Part shown: in pieces, positions 16,988 through 25,100 of the stretch | How the letters are laid out: every line of letters begins with the position of its first letter | Position numbering within the stretch: the first letter of the stretch is position 1 | Assembly: GCA_009701845.1 (NCBI GenBank) | Contig: WLJI01000005.1 | Location: 1 to 47,165 of the forward strand | Direction: 5' to 3' | Length of the DNA: 47,165 nucleotides | From: Actinomycetota bacterium | Lineage (GTDB): Bacteria; Actinomycetota; Acidimicrobiia; Acidimicrobiales; Microtrichaceae | The notes under the pieces: model-generated | What the model saw: the letters and a program-made list of their open reading frames with translations, nothing else | What the model was told of the DNA's origin: nothing | Databases searched by the model: none | Position numbers and translations under genes: made by a program

Positions 16988-18238
16988 TTAATGGAGTGGA
17001 GAGTTGAGTTCAACCCCCACCAGTCGCCCTGTGACGCGCAGGTTGCCGCGATCATCGATGCAACCCACGTCTCCGGTGCGAAAGAACCCATCATCATCGA
17101 AGGCCTCAGCAGTAGAGGCCCCGTCTAAGTAACCCAACATCATCTGCGGAGCCCGCACTCGAAGTTCCCCTTCTGAACCATCAATAACAATGCTGTTATC
17201 TGCTCGAACTAGGCGGATCTCTACCCCACCAGCGGGCTTTCCATCAGTTTCTGCTAGTTCGCGCGGGGAATCACTCAGGTCGGCAACCGTCAGCATGGGA
17301 GCTTCGGTGATGCCATAGCCACCGAGTACCGGCACATCAAAGAGAGCCCGTACTTCTTCAACGAGTTCGGCAGGCTTCTGAGGGCCACCTCCAACGAAGG
17401 CTCTGACATCGCCAAACAGTGGGTGAAGGACAGTCCGCTGCGAAAGAACATAGGCCTGATGTAACGCCAACCCCGACCCGGCAAGCGTGACACTCTCTCG
17501 AGACAGCACCTCGATGCTCTCTTCTAGGTGAAAGGAGTCGATCAAAATATTGGAACAACCCGAGAGAAGACTCGCAAAGAGCCACAGTAGCGAGTTGATC
17601 TCTGAGAGCTCGCCTACCAGCGAATTGCGATCTCGTCCGATCAGGCCAACTCGCAATGACAGCGCTCGTGCTGCTGCGATCAACGTGGCATCACTGTGGA
17701 GAACCCCTTTTGACGCTCCCTGACCGCCAGAGGTGTAAAAGATCCAACTCGGAGCAGAGGTGTCTTCTTGAAGTACCTCGGGTAGCGGATCGAGCACCGC
17801 GATGTCGCCTTGTGGAAGCGCACGATCTGCGATGAGCAGCCTCAGGGAACCGTTGGCCTGAGCCAGTTCGGTTGCCATCTGTTCGTAATCGAAGCCTTCC
17901 CATACCGAGGGGATTACCAGCAATTGGGACTGTGACTGAGTAGTGATGTGAGCTACTTCTTCATCTCTGCAGCCTGGCGAGATTGGGTTTTGGAGAACTC
18001 CGAGGCGGCTAAGAGCAGCCGCAAGCACCATGGATTCGATCCACGTAGGTAACTGCCAAGACACCACGTCGCCAGCCCGAACCCCGGCGGAGTGCAGCCC
18101 GGCAGCAGCGCGCTCGGCCTCTACCCAGAACTCAGCAAACGTGAGCGTCCGCATATCTTCGTCCACCATCATCAAGGCGTCGGGGGTTGCATTCACCCGC
18201 TGCTCCAACAGTTTCCAAAGTGTTCGCCCCTGCAACAT
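16988..18238 (-). CDS. C-terminally truncated AMP-binding (acyl-CoA synthetase-like) protein
   Basis: A 416-residue protein with the large adenylation domain of acyl-CoA synthetases: N-terminal 'FAEFWVEAERAAAGLHSAG', a P-loop read as 'FYTSGGQGASKGVLHS' (normally TSGTTGxPKG), 'GGYGITEAP', and 'GFFRTGDVGCID'. It ends right after the hinge at 'TGRLVGVELNSPLH', so the ~100-residue lid domain and its catalytic lysine are missing. The reading frame stops cleanly, and downstream sequence belongs to the GDT1 gene, so this is not a simple frameshift. Together with the altered P-loop this points to a non-classical or inactive ligase. ATG 18238 has AAGGGA at 7 bp; the frame also opens at TTG 18244. Confidence 0.85.
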   Translation of the reverse strand: MLQGRTLWKLLEQRVNATPDALMMVDEDMRTLTFAEFWVEAERAAAGLHSAGVRAGDVVSWQLPTWIESMVLAAALSRLGVLQNPISPGCRDEEVAHITTQSQSQLLVIPSVWEGFDYEQMATELAQANGSLRLLIADRALPQGDIAVLDPLPEVLQEDTSAPSWIFYTSGGQGASKGVLHSDATLIAAARALSLRVGLIGRDRNSLVGELSEINSLLWLFASLLSGCSNILIDSFHLEESIEVLSRESVTLAGSGLALHQAYVLSQRTVLHPLFGDVRAFVGGGPQKPAELVEEVRALFDVPVLGGYGITEAPMLTVADLSDSPRELAETDGKPAGGVEIRLVRADNSIVIDGSEGELRVRAPQMMLGYLDGASTAEAFDDDGFFRTGDVGCIDDRGNLRVTGRLVGVELNSPLH

Positions 18239-18312
18239 CTGCAATTCCCTTGTCTTAACTCGCGAATGGATTTGTCATCATAGAGAGGCGCAACGGGTCA
18301 CCGTGGCGAAAC

Positions 18313-18495
18313 CTAGCCTTGGCCAAGCGAGGTATTTGGAGTCAGGTCCCCTTGCACTGGTTCTGTGGGTGTATTCGGCGTGCCGATCACCAACAGAATG
18401 GCCAATCCGAGGAGCGCAATCAGCACAAAGACGGCAACGAATCCCCAGATGCCAAAAGTCTTACCGGGGGATTCCTTTGTCGTTTGGCGCTTCAC
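18313..18495 (-). CDS. Small one-TM membrane protein
   Basis: A 60-residue peptide: basic N-terminus (KRQTTKESPGK), one hydrophobic helix (residues 17-37, 'GFVAVFVLIALLGLAILLVI'), then a Thr/Pro-rich tail. The GTG start overlaps the stop of the cyclase-family gene as GTGA, which argues for a real, coupled gene. Function is unknown; the tail would be outside. It may assist a neighbouring enzyme or be an orphan peptide. Confidence 0.6.
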   Translation of the reverse strand: MKRQTTKESPGKTFGIWGFVAVFVLIALLGLAILLVIGTPNTPTEPVQGDLTPNTSLGQG

Positions 18496-19448
18496 AACAC
18501 AGCTACCGGAACTACAGGGGCAGAGGCTGCCCCCACTAGTGGTTCAGGGGCTGCACAGAGCAAGAAATCCCACTTCCCAGCATCGGCGCAAGCCGCAGAA
18601 AGATCCTCAAAGTCCCAGTTCTGACCCTGAAGCAGCCCCATATCTCGAAGCTGAATCATGTGGACCGCTAAGCAGTCCGACCAGTCTGCAAGGCTCGGCG
18701 GGAGGGCCTCATAGGCGTAGCTGTCAGTAAATGCCCCGGCCACGTCGTTGCGATGCATCCATTCAATTGACTGCACAGACAGCCCTGGCAGGTGAAAGTC
18801 CGTTCCAACTGCATACCGCTGCCGGTCGCCTGCACGGTAGTGACGCATCTCTGCTGTACGGATGCAGACCACATCTCCGGATTCGATTTTGATGCCCGCC
18901 GCGTCTACTGCCTCATCAAGATCATCAGATGTAATTGAATAGCCCGGGTGGATCTCATCCAAACCAGCAACGCCCTTGACGAACGGGAGATCAAGCAGGA
19001 CGCCACGAGTGACAATCTGTGGAAGTTTTTCTGCCCCCAACTTTTTTGCACCCGCAGAGGCAGTGACTACAGAACTGGGAATGTTGTTGTAGAGCAGATC
19101 GTCATATGAGATATGGCACAGCGCATCCATATGGGTACCAGCGCAGGTAGACATGATGAGCAAATCATCGGTGCCCTCCCAGATACCCGGTGCGTACTGA
19201 TCGCGCTCGTTCAATGAGGTGGCGGTCAGGATCGGGTTAAACCTTCGAGCAGGTTGGCCCACCTGAATACCGTCTTCGCGAAGATCAACCGCAAGCGAGA
19301 CGCGCTTGGCCGAACGGACCGAGGCCACTCCACGCTGAGCAGAAACCTCGGTGAGTAAATTGCCGCAACCAAGCTCGTCGTCCTCACCCCAGCGGCCCCA
19401 ATTAGATACTCGGGCAGCGAGCTCGCTCAGATCTCCAGGAAGTGGCAT
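18492..19448 (-). CDS. Cyclase-family (PF04199-type) hydrolase
   Basis: A 318-residue protein of the kynurenine-formamidase/cyclase superfamily. The usual metal motif HxGTHxDxPxH appears as 'CAGTHMDALCH' (near residue 103), so the first His is Cys and the Pro is Leu. Other family segments are 'GVLLDLPFVKGV' and 'GDVVCIRTAEMRHY'. Members hydrolyse cyclic or amide bonds. In actinobacteria this long subfamily often sits with sterol or aromatic catabolic genes; the substrate is unknown. The gene lies 11 bp after the alcohol dehydrogenase and overlaps the one-TM peptide. Confidence 0.85.
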   Translation of the reverse strand: MPLPGDLSELAARVSNWGRWGEDDELGCGNLLTEVSAQRGVASVRSAKRVSLAVDLREDGIQVGQPARRFNPILTATSLNERDQYAPGIWEGTDDLLIMSTCAGTHMDALCHISYDDLLYNNIPSSVVTASAGAKKLGAEKLPQIVTRGVLLDLPFVKGVAGLDEIHPGYSITSDDLDEAVDAAGIKIESGDVVCIRTAEMRHYRAGDRQRYAVGTDFHLPGLSVQSIEWMHRNDVAGAFTDSYAYEALPPSLADWSDCLAVHMIQLRDMGLLQGQNWDFEDLSAACADAGKWDFLLCAAPEPLVGAASAPVVPVAVL

Positions 19449-19459
19449 CAGAGGCGCAA

Positions 19460-20545
19460 TCAGGCCAGCGTCAAGACACCGCGAGCGAGTTTGCCCTCGT
19501 GGAGTTCATCAAGCGCCAATTGAAAATCCTCAATCGGGTACGTGGCAGAAACCAACTCGTCCAGCTTCAATCTGCCTGCCTGATACAGCTTGACCATCAG
19601 GGGAATGTCGTATTGCGGACGTGCCGATCCATACCGGCAACCCATGATTGTCTTGTCGTTGTACATCGTGTTCACTACGAAGTTGGCCTCGGAACCCATC
19701 TTGGGCACCCCCAACATCACCAGCGTTCCGCCCCAATCCAACAAGTCAGTCGAGGTGCGGATGAGCGCTGTTGAACCAACACACTCAAACACGTAATCCA
19801 CGCCATTCGGGCAGATCTCTTTGACTGCTTCAACCAGATCGAAGTCAGGGCCATCAGGGCAGATAAAATGGGTCGCACCAAACGCCTTCGCAAAAGCTTC
19901 TTTGCCAGGGTTGGTATCTACAGCAATGATCGGCAGTGCATCAGACAGCGCTGCTCCTTGGATCGCATTGAGGCCGATCCCACCGACACCAATGACCACC
20001 ACTGACTCACCATGTGCAACCTTGGCGCGGTTGAACACTGCGCCAACCCCAGTGAGTACGCCACAGCCAATGAGCGAGGCCGAGGTGAGTGGAACCTCAT
20101 CAGGAATCTTGACTGCCTGCGTTGCCTTCACCACAGTCTCTTCGCAGAACACGCCGAGATTGGCGAACTGGAACAACTTCTTGACGTCCTCGCCTTGGCC
20201 ACTAGTGAAGGGCCGAGACAACTTGCCGAGCGACTGGCGACAAAACGTTGGCTTACCTCGGTCGCAGCTTCCGCATTGGCCACAGTTGCCGAGCGTGGAC
20301 AGCACAACATGATCGCCTACAGCAACGTTCGTTACATCAGGTGCAATCTGGATGACTTCTCCGGCACCCTCATGGCCGAGCACCACCGGAGGCGGAAACA
20401 TGATTGTTCCGTTGAGCACCGAGACATCGCTATGACAGAGCCCAGCGGCGTCAATGCGAACTCGGACTTCTCCGGCGCGCAGGTCACGGACCTGCACATC
20501 GGTTTCAACTTTTGCTTCTACGCCGTCCCATACAAGTGCCTTCAT
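19460..20545 (-). CDS. Zinc-dependent alcohol dehydrogenase (MDR family)
   Basis: A 361-residue medium-chain dehydrogenase. Catalytic zinc ligands are Cys37 ('GLCHSD') and His58-Glu59 ('GHEGAG'); the structural zinc site is complete at Cys88, Cys91, Cys94 and Cys102. The NAD-binding fold shows 'VVIGVGGIGLNAIQGA', followed by the acidic 'VDTNPGKEAFAKAFGA', which favours NAD over NADP. It resembles class III or NDMA-dependent dehydrogenases. It sits between an aldehyde dehydrogenase (36 bp upstream) and a cyclase-family gene, so stepwise oxidation alcohol to aldehyde to acid is a fair guess. Confidence 0.92.
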   Translation of the reverse strand: MKALVWDGVEAKVETDVQVRDLRAGEVRVRIDAAGLCHSDVSVLNGTIMFPPPVVLGHEGAGEVIQIAPDVTNVAVGDHVVLSTLGNCGQCGSCDRGKPTFCRQSLGKLSRPFTSGQGEDVKKLFQFANLGVFCEETVVKATQAVKIPDEVPLTSASLIGCGVLTGVGAVFNRAKVAHGESVVVIGVGGIGLNAIQGAALSDALPIIAVDTNPGKEAFAKAFGATHFICPDGPDFDLVEAVKEICPNGVDYVFECVGSTALIRTSTDLLDWGGTLVMLGVPKMGSEANFVVNTMYNDKTIMGCRYGSARPQYDIPLMVKLYQAGRLKLDELVSATYPIEDFQLALDELHEGKLARGVLTLA

Positions 20546-20581
20546 GATGCCGACCCTAGCCTTTCGCAGAGATGCACCTTG

Positions 20582-22042
20582 TCAGCCCGGCCACACGATT
20601 GACTGCAGTTCGGAGTAGGCATACAGACCAAATCGGCCACCATCCCTGCCAACCCCTGACTGCTTAAACCCACCGAAGGGGGCCTCGTTGTTGCGTTGCA
20701 TGGTGTTGATTCCAACGTTGCCAGAGCGCAATCGCCGGGCCACGTTCCAAGCCCGCGAGGCATCTTTTGAAAATACATAGCTGTATAAGCCGTAGTCGCT
20801 GTCATTGGCAATCGCGATTGCCTCATCCTCATCGTCGAAGGGAACCACCACCACAACGGGGCCAAAGAGTTCTTCTCGTACGGGAGTCATCTGGTTTGTG
20901 CAGTCCACGAGCAACGTGGGAGCAACGTAGAACCCACGCTCCATATCTGGCCTGCTACCACCAGCGGCAATCGTTGCGCCCTCTGAAACACCGGTCGCTA
21001 TATAGCCCTCAATACGATCACGATGCGCAGAAGAAATCACGGGGCCGACAACGGTGTCACGCTCGAGTGGGTCACCAACCTTGAGGTGACCAATGGCTTG
21101 TGTGAGGCCGCCAACTAGGTGGTCGTACACCGACCGATGAACGATGACCCTGGTTGGTGAAGTACAGATCTGCCCAGAGTGAAAGGCCCAAACGGATGAG
21201 ATGCCGCCGATGGCAGCCTTGAGGTCTGCATCTTCAAAGACAATGCAGGCACCCTTGCCGCCAAGCTCCATGAGTTGACGCTTCATCTGAGCCCCGCATA
21301 CGGCACCAATGCGTTGACCAACGCCCGTTGAGCCTGTGAATGAGACCATGTCGGTCAGCGGGTGCGCCACCACCGCTTCTGATGGAGCAGTGTCGAGCCC
21401 GGTCACCACGTTGATCACGCCGGGTGGGAACCCGGCCTCGTTCATGAGTTCCACCATGCGGATAACTCCGAGCGGATCCTGTGGTGCTGGCTTGACCACC
21501 ACGGTGTTACCCATAGCTAGGGCAGGGCCGATCTTTCCGGCCATATTGGTCATTGGGAAGTTGTATGAGGTGATGCAGGTAACGACGCCAACTGCTGCTC
21601 TGTTGGCAACTGCAGAGATCAACCCTCCCGGTGCTAACGGGGTAGTGGCAGACACTGCAGGCTCAAGCGGAATGAGCGGCGACTCAAGGGCGCCTTTGGC
21701 ATAGCGGCGCAAGCGAGCAGAGGCCTGCGGAAACTGCATGGTTTTTGCCACGCGCATGGTGGCACCAGTCTCGGCTTGCAGCACTGGCACGATTTCGTCT
21801 CGGTGTGCGTCAAGTAAATCTGCGGCACGATCGAGCAAAGCCGAACGCTCCTCGGGGCTGGTTCTTGACCAAGACTCGAAGGCCGCTGCAGCGGCTTCAA
21901 CAGCAGCGTTGGCTTGTTCAACCGAGGCCTCTGGCGCAAGGCCGGCAACTTCTTCTGTTGCGGGGTTGATGATCTCATAGGTTCCGGCGGCGCCCTCTAC
22001 AGACTCTCCGCCGATCGTCAGGCGATATGTGGACTCAGACAT
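20582..22042 (-). CDS. NAD(P)-dependent aldehyde dehydrogenase
   Basis: A 486-residue ALDH with all key residues: Asn161 in 'SYNFPMTN', Lys184 in 'VVKPAP', 'FTGSTGVGQRIG' at about 235-246, general base Glu259 in 'MELGGKG' and nucleophile Cys293 in 'SGQICTSP'. It oxidises an aldehyde to a carboxylate. ATG 22042 overlaps the upstream amidohydrolase stop by 8 bp, and the start at 22057 in the same frame is less likely. It is the second gene of the KstR-box operon, followed by an alcohol dehydrogenase. Confidence 0.93.
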   Translation of the reverse strand: MSESTYRLTIGGESVEGAAGTYEIINPATEEVAGLAPEASVEQANAAVEAAAAAFESWSRTSPEERSALLDRAADLLDAHRDEIVPVLQAETGATMRVAKTMQFPQASARLRRYAKGALESPLIPLEPAVSATTPLAPGGLISAVANRAAVGVVTCITSYNFPMTNMAGKIGPALAMGNTVVVKPAPQDPLGVIRMVELMNEAGFPPGVINVVTGLDTAPSEAVVAHPLTDMVSFTGSTGVGQRIGAVCGAQMKRQLMELGGKGACIVFEDADLKAAIGGISSVWAFHSGQICTSPTRVIVHRSVYDHLVGGLTQAIGHLKVGDPLERDTVVGPVISSAHRDRIEGYIATGVSEGATIAAGGSRPDMERGFYVAPTLLVDCTNQMTPVREELFGPVVVVVPFDDEDEAIAIANDSDYGLYSYVFSKDASRAWNVARRLRSGNVGINTMQRNNEAPFGGFKQSGVGRDGGRFGLYAYSELQSIVWPG

Positions 22043-23285
22043 CAAGATCCAATCCAAGCATCTCGATGGCGTTGCCGCGCATCAACTTGCGAAGTACATC
22101 GGGGGGAAGGTGCCCCATGAGCTTGATTGCCATCTCACGAGAATGAGGCCACGTGCTATCCGAGTGCGGGTAATCGGTTTCGAAACACACGTTAGACACG
22201 CCGACTTTCTCAAGATTATCCAGGCCGTATTCATCATCGAAGAAACATCCGTACATCTGGCGGTAGTAATACGTGGATGGTGGCTCGGGCACTTTGTCGC
22301 CAAATCCACCCCAAGCTCGGTTGTCGTGCCAGACCTTGTCGGCACGCTCCAGGATGTAGGGAATCCAGCCGATCTGCCCTTCCGAATAGGCAATCTTGAG
22401 CGTAGGGAACTTCTCAAGCCACCCCGAGTAGAGCCAGTCAGTCATGGAACTCATGGCGTTTCCAAAGGTAAGAGTCGAGCCAACGGCCGCTGGCGCGTCG
22501 ACCGATGTTGAGGGCATCTTTGAGCTCGAGCCGATGTGCATGTTGATGACCGTGTTGGTCTCTGCACAAGCTCGGAAGAAGGGCTCCCAGTAATCAGTAT
22601 GAATCGAAGGCAGGCCCAAGTAGGGCGGGATCTCGCTAAAGCAGACGGCTTTCACGCCGCGGGCCGCATTCCGCATGACCTCGGCAGCGGCAAGTTCTGC
22701 GTCCCACAATTGAACAATGGTGAGCGGGATCAGACGTCCGCCAGAGCCACCGCACCACTCTTCGACCATCCAGTCGTTGTACGCCTTGACACACAAGTCA
22801 GAGAGTTCTTTGTCTTGGGCCTCCATAAAGGTCTGGCCACAGAATCTTGGAAAGGACGGAAAGCACATCTGTGCCTCGGTCCAGTTGGCATCCATATCCT
22901 CGAGTCGAGCAACAGGATCCCAGCAGCCCTTTCTCATCTCTTCATAGGTAATACCGACGACTTTGACTTCATCGCGATCGAAGCCGGCAGCCGCAGAGAG
23001 GCGCGTCTGAGGAACCTTCAAGTCCTCGTACAACCACCAGTCACACAGCTCGCCATCCTCTGATGGCTCGTATGAGAACACGCCGCCAACGAAGTTCATG
23101 TGGCCACGCTCTTGCACGGTGCGAGGCCAAACCTCTGAATACTTCGACGGCAAACGAGACGTCCAGACATCTCTAGGTTCGATCACATGATCATCGACCG
23201 AGACAATCTTGGGTATCTGCTCTGGGTCTAACGGAGACGACCCGTCAGTAAGCTCAGTGCCGGTGAGTTCAGTGGGTGAATTCAT
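22035..23285 (-). CDS. Amidohydrolase-2 family protein, KstR-box operon leader
   Basis: A 416-residue Amidohydro_2 protein. 'IVSVDDHVIEPRDVW' near residue 29 is the typical N-terminal metal-site strand of actinobacterial members, 'NTVINMHIGSSSKMPS' gives the second metal His, and 'VCFETDYPHSDSTWP' the C-terminal Asp. The metal site looks intact, in contrast to the relative at 6395. Such proteins are found in sterol and aromatic catabolic clusters as hydrolases or decarboxylases. A -10 element TAGCAT lies 6 nt before ATG 23285 and a KstR box 31 bp further up, so it is probably a leaderless, KstR-repressed operon start. Confidence 0.88.
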   Translation of the reverse strand: MNSPTELTGTELTDGSSPLDPEQIPKIVSVDDHVIEPRDVWTSRLPSKYSEVWPRTVQERGHMNFVGGVFSYEPSEDGELCDWWLYEDLKVPQTRLSAAAGFDRDEVKVVGITYEEMRKGCWDPVARLEDMDANWTEAQMCFPSFPRFCGQTFMEAQDKELSDLCVKAYNDWMVEEWCGGSGGRLIPLTIVQLWDAELAAAEVMRNAARGVKAVCFSEIPPYLGLPSIHTDYWEPFFRACAETNTVINMHIGSSSKMPSTSVDAPAAVGSTLTFGNAMSSMTDWLYSGWLEKFPTLKIAYSEGQIGWIPYILERADKVWHDNRAWGGFGDKVPEPPSTYYYRQMYGCFFDDEYGLDNLEKVGVSNVCFETDYPHSDSTWPHSREMAIKLMGHLPPDVLRKLMRGNAIEMLGLDLDV

Positions 23286-23291
23286 TCTCGG

Positions 23292-23297
23292 ATGCTA
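23292..23297 (-). promoter_or_regulatory. -10 element of a leaderless promoter
   Basis: On the minus strand TAGCAT matches TAnnnT and is followed by 6 nt before the ATG at 23285. This is the same arrangement as at the other KstR-box amidohydrolase (6382). Confidence 0.5.
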
Positions 23298-23328
23298 ACT
23301 CCACCGACAATCCCCTGTCAGATGAAAC

Positions 23329-23342
23329 TGAAACAGGTTCTA
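23329..23342. promoter_or_regulatory. KstR-type operator (box 2)
   Basis: TGAAACAGGTTCTA fits TnnAACnnGTTnnA at all fixed positions, and the dyad extends to a 20-bp inverted repeat with AACT/AGTT outer arms (23326-23345). It lies 43 bp before the amidohydrolase ATG at 23285, between that gene and the convergent-side DUF5658 gene end. Confidence 0.75.
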
Positions 23343-23360
23343 GTTCATGCGGCGTTGCAG

Positions 23361-23753
23361 TTAACCGAAGCTGAGTATTCCGAGCAGCGTCGCGTTCCAC
23401 ACGACAATGGCGAAGTACAGCCCTGCCACGGTCACCACAGCACGCTCAGCGAACTTCGAATCTGCCGGCGAAACTAGCAATAAGACCCCGACTACCGCCG
23501 CACCCATGGCCTTCACGCCAAGCGGTGCCGCAAGGCCCTCCATCAGTCCGGCCATGAGCGGGTTGCCCTCTACGCCACCCCGGTCAAGCACCGCCCGAGT
23601 GAGCAGAACATCGCACAGGTTGAGAATCAAAATTGATGCAGCAAGATACATCCGGCGAACGGGAACCTGGCCGAGAGAGATCGACGGGAAGAACACCACG
23701 CCGGTTGAGCCAGAAACCGAGTCATCATCTTTGTACCTCGTGCGAATCATCAC
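23361..23753 (-). CDS. DUF5658-type small membrane protein
   Basis: A 130-residue protein with three or four hydrophobic helices. The segment 'LNLCDVLLTRAVLDRGGVEGNPLMAGLM' is the DUF5658 pattern (Asp and Thr in the first helix, then Glu-x-Asn-Pro). No function is established for the family. Two adjacent ATG codons (23753, 23750) could start it. The KstR box lies just beyond its stop, so it could contribute read-through into that region. Confidence 0.75.
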   Translation of the reverse strand: MMIRTRYKDDDSVSGSTGVVFFPSISLGQVPVRRMYLAASILILNLCDVLLTRAVLDRGGVEGNPLMAGLMEGLAAPLGVKAMGAAVVGVLLLVSPADSKFAERAVVTVAGLYFAIVVWNATLLGILSFG

Positions 23754-23866
23754 TGCAGCATCATCTCAGACCTCGTTCGTGTGTCAATGAGTCTAGAGAG
23801 GGCAAAAATCTGCGCAAGGGGCCATCCGGATCAGTTCTTGGCTGGCTCAGTTCTTGGCTGAATCAG

Positions 23867-24667
23867 TTAGGAGTACAGATCAAGCATGGTTCCGAGCACA
23901 GAATCCATCTGCGCCGAATTGAGCAGAGAACCACCGTCTAGCACGAGGTTCTGACCCGTCAGATATGCAGATCGATCAGAGAGTAAGAAGACGATCAACT
24001 CTGAAACCTCCTCTGCTGTGCCCAATCTTTCCAGCGGGGTTCCATGTTCGATCTGACTGCGCATGTGATCATCCCCGGCAAGCACCTCGTTGAGCGGGGT
24101 ACGAATAAAACCCGGCGAGACGCTATTGACCCGGATCTGCGGCGCGAGCTCAAGTGCTGCCGCTTGTGAGAGCGAAATGACTGCAGCCTTAGCGGCAGAA
24201 TACGGCGCTTCGCCTCGAGTTGGTCGAACTCCCGACACGCTGGCGACGTTCACGATGCTTCCCCCGGCACCGCTCGCTCGCATCAGCGGTGCAGCAGCGC
24301 GTATGGCCGAATAGGTGCCAGAGAAGTTCACTGCAAAGATCAGATTGATCTCGGCATCGGTATAGCTCTCAAAACCCTTGAGGTTGCCGATCCCGGCGTT
24401 GTTTACTAGGCCGCGTAGCCCGCCAAGAAGTTCGGCTCCTCGCTGAACTTCCGCAGCCAGAGCGGCGCTATCTGCAACGTTCGCAATCAGAGCCACTCCG
24501 CCAACCTCTTCAGCAATCTGCTCTGCGGCTGCGGGGTTGCGATCAAGAACACCAACAGTGCTGCCTTCGGCAGCGAGTTGCCTACAGACGGCTGCGCCGA
24601 TCCCAGACCCACCGCCAGTCACGATCACACCCCCAGTGGACCCATCAGCGAGGGGCAGAGCAGTCAT
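23867..24667 (-). CDS. Short-chain dehydrogenase/reductase
   Basis: A 266-residue classical SDR: 'VTGGGSGIGAAVCRQL' near residue 16, 'VLDRNPAAAE' (acidic end of strand 2, NAD preference), 'LVNNAGIGNL', catalytic Ser in 'VASVSGV', 'YSAAKAAV' with Tyr and Lys, and a C-terminal 'LTGQNLVLDGGSL'. Substrate unknown. ATG 24667 overlaps the stop of the EthD-like gene (ATGA), so the two are translated together. Confidence 0.92.
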   Translation of the reverse strand: MTALPLADGSTGGVIVTGGGSGIGAAVCRQLAAEGSTVGVLDRNPAAAEQIAEEVGGVALIANVADSAALAAEVQRGAELLGGLRGLVNNAGIGNLKGFESYTDAEINLIFAVNFSGTYSAIRAAAPLMRASGAGGSIVNVASVSGVRPTRGEAPYSAAKAAVISLSQAAALELAPQIRVNSVSPGFIRTPLNEVLAGDDHMRSQIEHGTPLERLGTAEEVSELIVFLLSDRSAYLTGQNLVLDGGSLLNSAQMDSVLGTMLDLYS

Positions 24668-25035
24668 GCAGAGTGACTTCCAGATTCGGGGTCTCCAATA
24701 ATCACCGTGGGTTCTTCGGTCACGATGAACTCGATGGCGCTCATATCCAAAAACCGCTGCTCATCTGGGGCGATCAGGTTGGCGTAGGCCGGCTCAGACA
24801 TGAACCCAACAAAGTCGTCAATCGAGTTGAACCATTGCACCGCCACGCCATCAAGGCCTTCATTACCCGAAAGCGCATCGCCGCGATGTCGAACGTGTTG
24901 CTCGTAGCGGACGATATGGCGAGCTAGTAAGGGTTCGTTCTTGATCAGCGGCCCATGGTGATCGCGCCAATGTGCGACGAACTCCTCGGTGGTCATATCT
25001 GGGTTTCTACGAAGCAATGCAAAAAGTTTGACCAT
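24664..25035 (-). CDS. EthD-domain (dimeric alpha/beta barrel) protein
   Basis: A 123-residue protein starting 'MVKLFALLRRNPDMTTEEFVAHWRDHHGPL', the hallmark of the EthD family, whose members are small dimeric ferredoxin-like barrels found next to oxygenases and catabolic dehydrogenases. The frame opens further up at 25146, but ATG 25035 has GGAGGATTC directly before it and starts the conserved sequence. Function in this context is unknown; coupling to the SDR suggests a shared pathway. Confidence 0.88.
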   Translation of the reverse strand: MVKLFALLRRNPDMTTEEFVAHWRDHHGPLIKNEPLLARHIVRYEQHVRHRGDALSGNEGLDGVAVQWFNSIDDFVGFMSEPAYANLIAPDEQRFLDMSAIEFIVTEEPTVIIGDPESGSHSA

Positions 25036-25055
25036 GAATCCTCCAGAGACAGATG

Positions 25056-25070
25056 ACGATGTGGCATCGT
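25056..25070. promoter_or_regulatory. Inverted repeat in the EthD/CNB divergent promoter
   Basis: ACGATG-TGG-CATCGT is a perfect 6-bp inverted repeat in the 65-bp gap between the divergent starts at 25035 and 25101. It could be an operator or chance; a dimeric regulator would fit the size. Confidence 0.35.
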
Positions 25071-25088
25071 GACACAAATTCGGGTGAG

Positions 25089-25094
25089 TAGATT
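25089..25094 (+). promoter_or_regulatory. -10 element of a leaderless promoter
   Basis: TAGATT lies 6 nt before GTG 25101 and no Shine-Dalgarno is present, as expected for a leaderless actinobacterial transcript. Confidence 0.5.
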
Positions 25095-25100
25095 GTTTGT

